NCBI GenBank assembly: GCA_036244855.1
Contig: BQKZ01005597.1
Coordinates: forward strand, 1-29,356
DNA: 29,356 nucleotides
Reading direction: 5' to 3'
Source of the DNA: Temnopleurus reevesii
Lineage: Eukaryota; Echinodermata; Echinoidea; Temnopleuroida; Temnopleuridae
In this document: positions 21,301-29,356 of the stretch, piece after piece
Layout: each line of letters begins with the position of its first letter
Numbering within the stretch: position 1 is the first letter of the stretch
Notes under the pieces: model-generated
Told to the model about the DNA's origin: nothing
The model's database searches: none
Seen by the model: only the letters and a program-made list of their open reading frames with translations
Made by a program: the position numbers and the translations under genes

Positions 21301-23050
21301 GACTATTTGCTTTCTATTTATCAGACGGACAAAGGCCACTTTTCGGCTGCCATAATGGTGGCGAAGAAGTTCATTGCTATAAAGCATTACTTAACCTAAC
21401 ACATAGATGAATAGATTGGATCATCAATTTTATTCCTTCCAGATATTTCGACCAGCTCTCACTATTTGCCTTCCATTTATCAGACGTGGCAATGAAGAAA
21501 TAGGCCACATAAACCACCATATTGTCAGTGAACAAGTTCTGGGATATGAAGTATTACATTACCTAATACACAGATGAATAGAACTCTTTAAATTTTGCTT
21601 CATCATCATTTCTATTCATTCAAAATACTTCAACCAACTCTTATTATTTGCTTGTCATTTATCAGACGTGGCAATGCAGAAAAGGGCAATGTAAGCTGCC
21701 ATAACTGCTAAGAAGAAATTTGGTAACACAAAGAATTTTATCACCAACATATAATACATAGATGAATAGAATTTTTAAGTATTGTTTTGCCATGAATTTT
21801 ATTCTTTCCAGGTACTTACACCAACCCATTCCATTTGCTTTCTATCTATCAGACGTGGTAACGCCAAGAAAGTCCACTTGTCAACTGCTTTACAGTGTTA
21901 AGTATTGGCAGCAAAGAAGTTCAATTGCTACTAAACATTGCATCACCAAACACACTGCTTTCATTTCAGTTTCACCATCGTTTTTCTTGATCATTTTTTC
22001 TTCTCATAGATACTTTGAACAGCTTGTAGTATTTGCTTTCCATCTATCAGACGTTGCAATGAAGTAAAAGACCACATCGACTGCCATAGTGGTTAGTTGC
22101 TATGAAGCATTACATCACTAACACAGACTATTTTCATTATTATTTTGTCATCAATTTCATTCTCACCAGATACTTTGACCAACTCTTATTATTTGCTTTC
22201 TCACACGTGGCAATGCAGAAATACGCCACTTGATGGCTGCCATTGTGAAAGTGAAGAAATTTTTTAATAAAGAGAATTTCATCACTTATACACAGATAAA
22301 CTGTTTCATTTTCGTTTCATTGTCATTCTTATTCACTCCAGATGCTCTGACAAACTCTATTTGCTTTCAATTTATCAGACGTGTCAATGCAGAAATCGGC
22401 CACTTGGTGGCCGCCATATTGGCAATAAAGAAGTTCATTGCTATAAAGCATTACATCATCAACAAACAGACTATTTTCATTCTTGTTTCAACATCATTTT
22501 CATTATTTCTAGAAAGTTCTTCAACCAACTCTTACTATTTGCTTTCTCACACGTGGCAATGCAGAAGTACGCCACTTGATGGCTGCCATAGTGGAAGTGA
22601 AGAAGTATCTTAATAAAGAGAATATCATCACTTCAAACTAACGGATAAACTGTTTCCATTTTCGTTTCATCATCATTCTTATTCATTCAAAACACTTTTA
22701 CCCACTTGTACCTATTTGCTTTCAATCTATCAGACTTGGCAATGCAGTACTATGCCACTTTTTGGCTCTCATATCGGTAACATAGAAGTGCATTGCTATA
22801 AAGTATTACATCACCAACACACAGACTATTTTCATTCTTATTTTGTCATCAATTTCATTCTCTCCAGATACTTCGACCAACTCTTATTATTTGCTTTCCA
22901 TTTATCAGATGTGGCAATGCAGAAATAGGCCACTTGTCGGTCTTCATATTGGCTATGAAAAAGTTCATATACAAAGAGACTTTCATCACTCCACACACAG
23001 ATGGATGGACCGTTTTCATTTTTCTTTCATCATCTTTTTATTCAAGACAC
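21301..23050 (+). repeat. Tandem array of ~175-bp degenerate monomers
   Basis: Ten monomers, anchored by ATTTGCTTTC-like segments at 21305, 21464, 21646, 21833, 22031, 22191, 22359, 22537, 22714 and 22889, spaced 159-198 bases apart. Each keeps the same order: TATCAGACGTGGCAATGCAG, a GGCCACTTG-(T/G)TGGCTGCCAT block, GAAGTTCATTGCTATAAAGC, ATTACATCACCAACACACAG, a TTTCATTCTTATT pyrimidine block ending in CCAG, and ATACTTCGACCAACTCTTAT. Stops interrupt every frame in at least some monomers, so protein coding is unlikely. The part from 21829 on is repeated after the N at 23835. Confidence 0.88.
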
Positions 23051-23834
23051 TTTATGCATGGACAAGAAAATTGCTATATCAGCTACATGATTTATATAGT
23101 ACAACAAGTTATGAAAAGAATTTTGCTTTGGTTTTACTTTATACAACATAAAAGAAAAATTAATATATGAATACAAAAGAAGAAAGTAAGTCTACAAAAG
23201 AAAAGCTTTTAACCAATTGTTCCTCTTTTTTTTTTAAATCATCAATCACGATAAAATTAATATACAGTGTTCACCAATGAATGTGCATCATAAAAAGCAT
23301 TAGACTAATTAAAGGGCATTGTAACATTGGGGAATTAAATGATGTGCATGTACTACACATTAATCCTATACACTACACATTAGTCTTTTGCCAGTTTCAT
23401 TTTAATACGGTTTCAAAACCAATACATGAACATATAGTTTTAACTGGACTTGAATCATCGGTCCATATTTCAGAAATATACATTTACGTTGTCATCAAAT
23501 TTAAGAGCCATCAAAGTAGATACATGCATGACAAAACTTCTGCTATTATCTTCTTCAACTTGATCATTACTCGCCTTTCAAGATGCTCCATGGCTAGTAA
23601 GCCAGAACAGACCCTTGGCTTTCGATGTGTTCATGCACAGAGAGTGATACACTCAGTAGAACACTTTGATTAAGAATAAGCTCATTTGGAATATCAAGAT
23701 TACTTTGTTGTAAAAAAAAAAGTTACATTTCCTCCATGTAAGTGGCAGGAGACTCTTGGGACTACAAAAATATTTTCTGGGAAATTCAACTTACAAGACA
23801 AAGTCATTTAATCGAAAAGATTACTTCATCTTAA
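21829..23834 (+). repeat. 2.0 kb duplicated block, copy A
   Basis: Recurs at a constant 2007-base offset in 23836-25841 with very few differences (for example near 21993-22005 and 23167). It contains the last seven monomers of the tandem array and about 0.8 kb of unrelated AT-rich sequence. The 130-codon frame at 23281-23673 is present in both copies, but I see no family signature in it. Confidence 0.9.
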
Positions 23835-23835
23835 N
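23835..23835. other. Single-base assembly gap (N)
   Basis: One N separates the two near-identical 2.0 kb blocks, exactly as at 12251. Confidence 0.9.
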
Positions 23836-25841
23836 TTCCATTTGCTTTCTATCTATCAGACGTGGTAACGCCAAGAAAGTCCACTTGTCAACTGCTTTAC
23901 AGTGTTAAGTATTGGCAGCAAAGAAGTTCAATTGCTACTAAACATTGCATCACCAAACACACTGCTTTCATTTCAGTTTCACCATCGTTTTTCTTGATCA
24001 TTTTTCTTCTTCTTCGATACTTTGAACAGCTCGTAGTATTTGCTTTCCATCTATCAGACGTTGCAATGAAGTAAAAGACCACATCGACTGCCATAGTGGT
24101 TAGTTGCTATGAAGCATTACATCACTAACACAGACTATTTTCATTATTATTTTGTCATCAATTTCATTCTCACCAGATACTTTGACCAACTCTTATTATT
24201 TGCTTTCTCACACGTGGCAATGCAGAAATACGCCACTTGATGGCTGCCATTGTGAAAGTGAAGAAATTTTTTAATAAAGAGAATTTCATCACTTATACAC
24301 AGATAAACTGTTTCATTTTCGTTTCATTGTCATTCTTATTCACTCCAGATGCTCTGACAAACTCTATTTGCTTTCAATTTATCAGACGTGTCAATGCAGA
24401 AATCGGCCACTTGGTGGCCGCCATATTGGCAATAAAGAAGTTCATTGCTATAAAGCATTACATCATCAACAAACAGACTATTTTCATTCTTGTTTCAACA
24501 TCATTTTCATTATTTCTAGAAAGTTCTTCAACCAACTCTTACTATTTGCTTTCTCACACGTGGCAATGCAGAAGTACGCCACTTGATGGCTGCCATAGTG
24601 GAAGTGAAGAAGTATCTTAATAAAGAGAATATCATCACTTCAAACTAACGGATAAACTGTTTCCATTTTCGTTTCATCATCATTCTTATTCATTCAAAAC
24701 ACTTTTACCCACTTGTACCTATTTGCTTTCAATCTATCAGACTTGGCAATGCAGTACTATGCCACTTTTTGGCTCTCATATCGGTAACATAGAAGTGCAT
24801 TGCTATAAAGTATTACATCACCAACACACAGACTATTTTCATTCTTATTTTGTCATCAATTTCATTCTCTCCAGATACTTCGACCAACTCTTATTATTTG
24901 CTTTCCATTTATCAGATGTGGCAATGCAGAAATAGGCCACTTGTCGGTCTTCATATTGGCTATGAAAAAGTTCATATACAAAGAGACTTTCATCACTCCA
25001 CACACAGATGGATGGACCGTTTTCATTTTTCTTTCATCATCTTTTTATTCAAGACACTTTATGCATGGACAAGAAAATTGCTATATCAGCTACATGATTT
25101 ATATAGTACAACAAGTTATGAAAAGAATTTTGCTTTGGTTTTACTTTATACAACATAAAAGAAAAATTAATATAAGAATACAAAAGAAGAAAGTAAGTCT
25201 ACAAAAGAAAAGCTTTTAACCAATTGTTCCTCTTTTTTTTTTAAATCATCAATCACGATAAAATTAATATACAGTGTTCACCAATGAATGTGCATCATAA
25301 AAAGCATTAGACTAATTAAAGGGCATTGTAACATTGGGGAATTAAATGATGTGCATGTACTACACATTAATCCTATACACTACACATTAGTCTTTTGCCA
25401 GTTTCATTTTAATACGGTTTCAAAACCAATACATGAACATATAGTTTTAACTGGACTTGAATCATCGGTCCATATTTCAGAAATATACATTTACGTTGTC
25501 ATCAAATTTAAGAGCCATCAAAGTAGATACATGCATGACAAAACTTCTGCTATTATCTTCTTCAACTTGATCATTACTCGCCTTTCAAGATGCTCCATGG
25601 CTAGTAAGCCAGAACAGACCCTTGGCTTTCGATGTGTTCATGCACAGAGAGTGATACACTCAGTAGAACACTTTGATTAAGAATAAGCTCATTTGGAATA
25701 TCAAGATTACTTTGTTGTAAAAAAAAAAGTTACATTTCCTCCATGTAAGTGGCAGGAGACTCTTGGGACTACAAAAATATTTTCTGGGAAATTCAACTTA
25801 CAAGACAAAGTCATTTAATCGAAAAGATTACTTCATCTTAA
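23836..25841 (+). repeat. 2.0 kb duplicated block, copy B
   Basis: Near-identical to 21829-23834 and starts on the base after the single N. Unique sequence resumes at 25842. It also begins inside a tandem-array monomer, which makes mis-joining more likely. Confidence 0.9.
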
Positions 25842-26232
25842 TACATTACATGATTATATGACTCGCGGGAAATTTTTAAAGGGCCAGGATCGCAGAATTC
25901 GCAAAAATAAAACCACTGTGAACATTTTAGCTTAACAGTCATTTCTACCGTTTTTTTAGCTTCATCATTTGCTTTGTTCTAAATTCTGAAACAGAACAAA
26001 ATCACGATGAATTTGGTCCAAACATGATTCCCTGATATATATACATAAATTTAAAAATATTGACATACTGGTAGGTGACTTGTTCTCTACAAACTGATAT
26101 ACACACATTGACTACTGTAACTGAGTAATCCCTGCACAAAGTCCATGTGAATTATCAAATTCAGTAATCAATGGGTTAAATCATCAGTCTCAACTACCAA
26201 GGAGGGTTCCAACATGATGCAGCTCAACAATT
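25842..26232. other. Intergenic, with a dispersed AGTCAATGGGTTAA repeat fragment
   Basis: No gene. The segment at about 26100-26185 (GTCCATGTGAATTATCAAAT then TCAGTAATCAATGGGTTAA) resembles 15430-15487 and 16530-16584, so a short dispersed repeat is present. Confidence 0.5.
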
Positions 26233-26516
26233 CTAATAATGATGGGTACTTGTATAGCGCACAGGTCCACATTATCGGTGCTCATGGCGCTGAAAGCTTT
26301 ACACTCACTATTACCCGGCTCTAGCTGGCAGCCATTACGGCGCTCCGCATTACAAGGAATTTCTTCCTGCCGTCCCCATTTACCTCACCTGGGTCGAGTG
26401 CAGCACAATATGGATGAATTTCTTGCTGAAGAAAATTGACACCAAAGGAGGGATTCGAACCTACGACCCTCTGGTTGAAAGGCGAGAGTCAGAATCACTA
26501 CACTACGGCGCCTACA
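26233..26516 (-). mobile_element. tRNA-derived SINE, - strand
   Basis: Read on the minus strand it starts with a tRNA-like head containing GGCGCCGTAGTGTAGTG and the consensus B box GGTTCGAATCCC (complement at 26450-26461). The body has the GTGAGGTAAATGGGGACGGC segment, and the tail contains GTGCGCTATACAAGTACCC. The B box is better preserved than in the copy at 1175, suggesting a younger insertion. Both copies keep the same body modules, so the family has a conserved central region as well as the tRNA head. Confidence 0.85.
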
Positions 26517-28679
26517 AAGAAACATTAAAATAAAAGGCAACATCAGTATTACAGAAAACAATAGAGAATATTGCCTAAACCAACCGTGAAACCCATTACA
26601 ATTACATTGAACAGGAATCACCTAATCCAAATGACTTCAATCACAACTATACAAATAATAAAAATGTTAAACAATCTTTGGTAATCAGTTTGCAGCCATC
26701 ATTATACAGTGGGTTATTCAACCCCTAAAAAGCATTTGATTAATATTTATAACAGGCCACAGAGGAAGAAGCTACATGTTATTCAACATGATACAAACAA
26801 AAAGTAGTTAGGACAAGATTTACATGTATTTCTTGTGCACCATTTTAAAAAACATTTTAGATAAAAAATGTGCTTCATCTAACACTTCAGATTCTTCAAG
26901 CATATTTCAATATTTTAAGAAAGTACATCCCCTGCAAAGCTGACACTGTTGTATCCCCTCCCCTCCAATAAAAATATATACATGTATTTCCTTCTTTTTT
27001 TTTCCTTTTTATCTTTTCTTGTATTGTTTAAATTATTATTTGGAACCAGGGATGGTATATTTTACCTGAGTGGGATAAACTATTCTGTTGACTGACAATG
27101 AATAAAAGCAGAGTGCAGAACAAGTTCACTTTGATAGTTCACTAGTCAAGGGAATTGACAAACTCAATAGTCACCATTCACATGTATTTGACAATCAGCT
27201 TTGGGTCAAATTTACAAAAAAAAAACTAAAATATTCTACATAGTAGTACCACTTTGAATAGTTTACAGATGACCAACCATGCACAAATCTAGAGAAAAAT
27301 GTTGACACTGTCACAAATGACATGTCTTCACAAAAATAAACTGCCTTGTTTTAATCTGTTTACTAACAAGTTACATTTTGAAAAAAAAATAACTGAGTGT
27401 CATATATTTTATGGAATGTTTCTACATCAAAACAAAATTATGCAAGTGCACCATGTCTGGTCCAAAATAATAAAATACATGTAGCTACCATTTAATACTG
27501 GAATGTAAAACTAAATGTGGACCCCTCAAGATAGAAGAATGAGCTACCAAAAAACTGTCTCTAACAGAATTTGGGAACATTATTTCTTACCCCCATCATT
27601 GATATCATATATACACTGTACACTGTATAATCACTTCATCAATACAAGGCTTTTCTTGAAAATTGTCCACATTAAAAGAAACTGACATAGCCATAAATGA
27701 TCAAACAAGGAAAATATATCAATACTTTCCTCTAGGGGATGCACCTCAATGTATGTACACATACACACAGTACTTAGGAAGGTAGTTTCATTTTTTGTTC
27801 AGTAGGCAGCTAAGTTGCAATTTCTACCATACATTTACATGTACATGTATGTAAGGCTACAATGTATCACATGTTCAAAAGATGTGTCATACAAGATTAT
27901 TAAGATGATAATTGTTAAACTTATTCTTTTGAATCATAAGAATATAAAAATATTCAGCTGCTTGATCAAATTTGTTTTTAAAACAAAAATAATCACACAG
28001 CCTGATAACCTGAATTACTGTTTAATCTTTGAGGTATAAATCAACAACTTGCAGCAGTTTGTTTAACAGTTAATGATTCATAGCATAATTCTTTACTGAA
28101 ACTATGTTAGGACATGAAGCTATGGTAAACAAAACATGTACGAATATCAAAAGATTTGGAAACACTTCATTGTCATAGAAACCAATCAATGAGGTAAGAT
28201 TAATTCCTTTTGTCTCCTAACACATGTACTTGCCACACTTGGTTAGAAGGCACCCAAATTCAATGACAAGACTTGAACAGTCTCACACTTATCTACCCAT
28301 CTGCAGAATAAAAAAGGGGACTTAATCTAAAATCTATGATCTGGTATCAACACAAATTATAATTTGACACATCCTGCTTTGAGTACTGAATTGGGTCAGG
28401 ATGTAACATCAATTTTGAATTTCTGAGCTTCTAAACCACAACGATCATGAAAGTGCCAACTTCAGTACTTCTTGTTTTCCATTGTTCTGGTTCTAAACAA
28501 CCAAAACTAATTCATTGTTGATCATCGATTTAGACTGATATAATACCAGATGACATATACATACAGGCCGATTAACTGGACGAGGAAGACAATGCTTCAA
28601 CAATGACAGTTTTCAAAACAATTTTGTTTAGAAGAAACAAACTAGTTAACGCACGAGTAAGGTCACACCTCAGCAGTGC
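26517..28679. other. Intergenic, no gene recognised
   Basis: AT-rich sequence with frequent ACATGTA motifs, including overlapping copies near 27836-27850. Short open frames (for example 27299-27484 and 27815-28039) show no family features. It could be long 3'UTR or intron of a gene beyond the window, but nothing in it shows that. Confidence 0.5.
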
Positions 28680-28834
28680 TGTGTTTCATAACTGTTTCAT
28701 ATATGTACACAAGAAATGACTGGTGACCCTTTCTCTGATGCTTGCTCAGTGATATACATTTAGGGGTCTCATTGAGTGCAGAAAAGGGTCACCAGCCATG
28801 TGCAGATTGAGTTGTGAGTAGCATTATGAAACAC
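28680..28834. mobile_element. Foldback MITE with TGTGTTTCATAA ends
   Basis: The left end TGTGTTTCATAACTG and the right end GCATTATGAAACAC are inverted. Further in, ACTGGTGACCCTTTCTCTG (left) mirrors CAGAAAAGGGTCACCAGCC (right). About 155 bases, non-coding, with a strong predicted hairpin. Confidence 0.75.
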
Positions 28835-28927
28835 ATACACTTGTTTCAGAAGACATTGGGGAAGAATTATTATGGATGAAAAGAACCCTATTTGGGCATG
28901 ATTATTGAATGAGTTTTACATTTTATG

Positions 28928-29129
28928 TTTTAAACCATGGGGTGGATTAAATTTGAGGTGCCTTAACCCTAAAAAGCCCAAGCTATTTTGATGTCTATGT
29001 GGCCCAAGGGGGGCACATTGTGCCCCCCCTTGGGCTTTTTAGGGTTAAATGGACTGTCTGATTGGGCAAAACACTGAAAGTGATTCAATGCAGTCGTCCC
29101 TCAAATCTAAACCAACTCGTGGTTTAAAC
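28928..29129. repeat. Host foldback repeat interrupted by the piggyBac-like element
   Basis: The left arm 28928-28962 (TTTTAAACCATGGGGTGGAT, then TAAATTTGAGG) is an imperfect inverse of 29095-29129 (CGTCCCTCAAATCTAAACC, then AACTCGTGGTTTAAAC). About three-quarters of positions pair. The TTAA-flanked element sits between the arms, just after the left one. Confidence 0.6.
28967..29044. mobile_element. 78-bp piggyBac-like mini-MITE with TTAA target duplications
   Basis: TTAA at 28963-28966 and 29045-29048 flank an element that starts CCCTAAAAAGCCCAAG and ends CTTGGGCTTTTTAGGG, a perfect inverted repeat. TTAA duplication and CCCT-type ends are the hallmarks of the piggyBac superfamily. The interior adds a second hairpin, GCCCAAGGGGGGCAC against its complement with one bulged C. 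It has no coding capacity and would need a transposase from elsewhere. Confidence 0.85.
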
Positions 29130-29321
29130 CATGGTCTAAAATAAACCGTTTGCGTACCAACAATGCATTTTCACATAAAGATTAGCAATTACATGAACCT
29201 TTACATTAACACAGCTCCCAACCTCATATAAAAATCTAATCAGTTTACTATAACACTTCTATTTTCAGAAAAATGTCTAGTCTTAGCTTTCGTTAATTCC
29301 TGGAAATGGGAACTACAGTTA

Positions 29322-29356
29322 CAGTGAAACCTCATTATAGCGAGGTCGGTTATAAC
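29322..29356. mobile_element. Truncated CAGTGAAACCTC-ended MITE at the window edge
   Basis: Begins CAGTGAAACCTCATTATAGC immediately after TA (29320-29321) and runs off the end of the window. It matches one terminus of the element at 2084-2260. Confidence 0.75.

Noticed and set aside
22230..22613. 127-codon frame also found at 24237-24620
   Set aside because: It lies within the tandem satellite array, is not open across the other monomers, and the second copy is explained by the 2 kb duplicated block.
21301..23050. CRISPR-like array
   Set aside because: Monomers of about 175 bases degenerate along their whole length, with no short identical repeats separated by unique spacers, in eukaryotic DNA. 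It is a satellite-type tandem repeat.
23281..23673. 130-codon frame conserved at 25288-25680
   Set aside because: Conservation reflects the near-identical duplication. The translation has no recognisable domain, no supported splice context, and AT-rich composition.

Overview
This is eukaryotic, AT-rich genomic DNA with introns, many short foldback DNA transposons, tRNA-derived SINEs and assembly gaps. It looks like a marine invertebrate deuterostome, most plausibly an echinoderm such as a sea urchin. The organism is inferred from a vertebrate-like GT29 sialyltransferase, from repeat style (SINEs with a GCGCTATACAAGTA-type 3' end, many short inverted-repeat elements) and from the frequent ACATGTA motif. 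No sequence comparison could be run. There are no bacterial-style genes; nearly all the short open frames are chance or lie in repeats.

The one recognisable protein-coding gene is on the + strand and occupies about the first 8.3 kb. It is the 3' part of an alpha-2,6-sialyltransferase of the ST6GalNAc type. A motif-S exon (3498-3605) is spliced in phase to a terminal coding exon (7008-7332) carrying sialyl motifs III and VS. A 3'UTR of about 1 kb follows, ending near an AATAAA at 8310. The 5' exons (transmembrane anchor, stem, motif L) are not recognised and probably lie before base 1. Just upstream of the motif-S exon is a decayed tandem copy of it (3320-3388) with an in-frame stop. The introns hold a SINE, three MITE-type elements and a tandem duplication of about 0.79 kb (4893-6460).

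From 8.3 kb to the end I see no supportable gene. A 2.03 kb block (10218-12249) is repeated almost perfectly at 12252-14283, with only a single N between the copies. A second 2.0 kb block (21829-23834) is repeated at 23836-25841, again joined by one N. A 565-base N gap (15686-16250) is flanked by a more diverged 0.33 kb duplicate. These three arrangements look like unmerged haplotypes or contig ends rather than biology.

The rest is repeat landscape. A family of foldback elements has CTGGGCGGTGTTTCACC-type ends (16.6 kb and 20.0-20.5 kb), one of them abutting a different GTGTTATC-ended MITE. A tandem array of about 175-bp monomers lies at 21.3-23.05 kb. A (GA)n microsatellite lies at 21.15 kb and a SINE at 26.2-26.5 kb. 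A piggyBac-like 78-bp mini-element with TTAA duplications (28963-29048) sits inside the arms of another foldback element. A truncated element with CAGTGAAACCTC ends closes the window.
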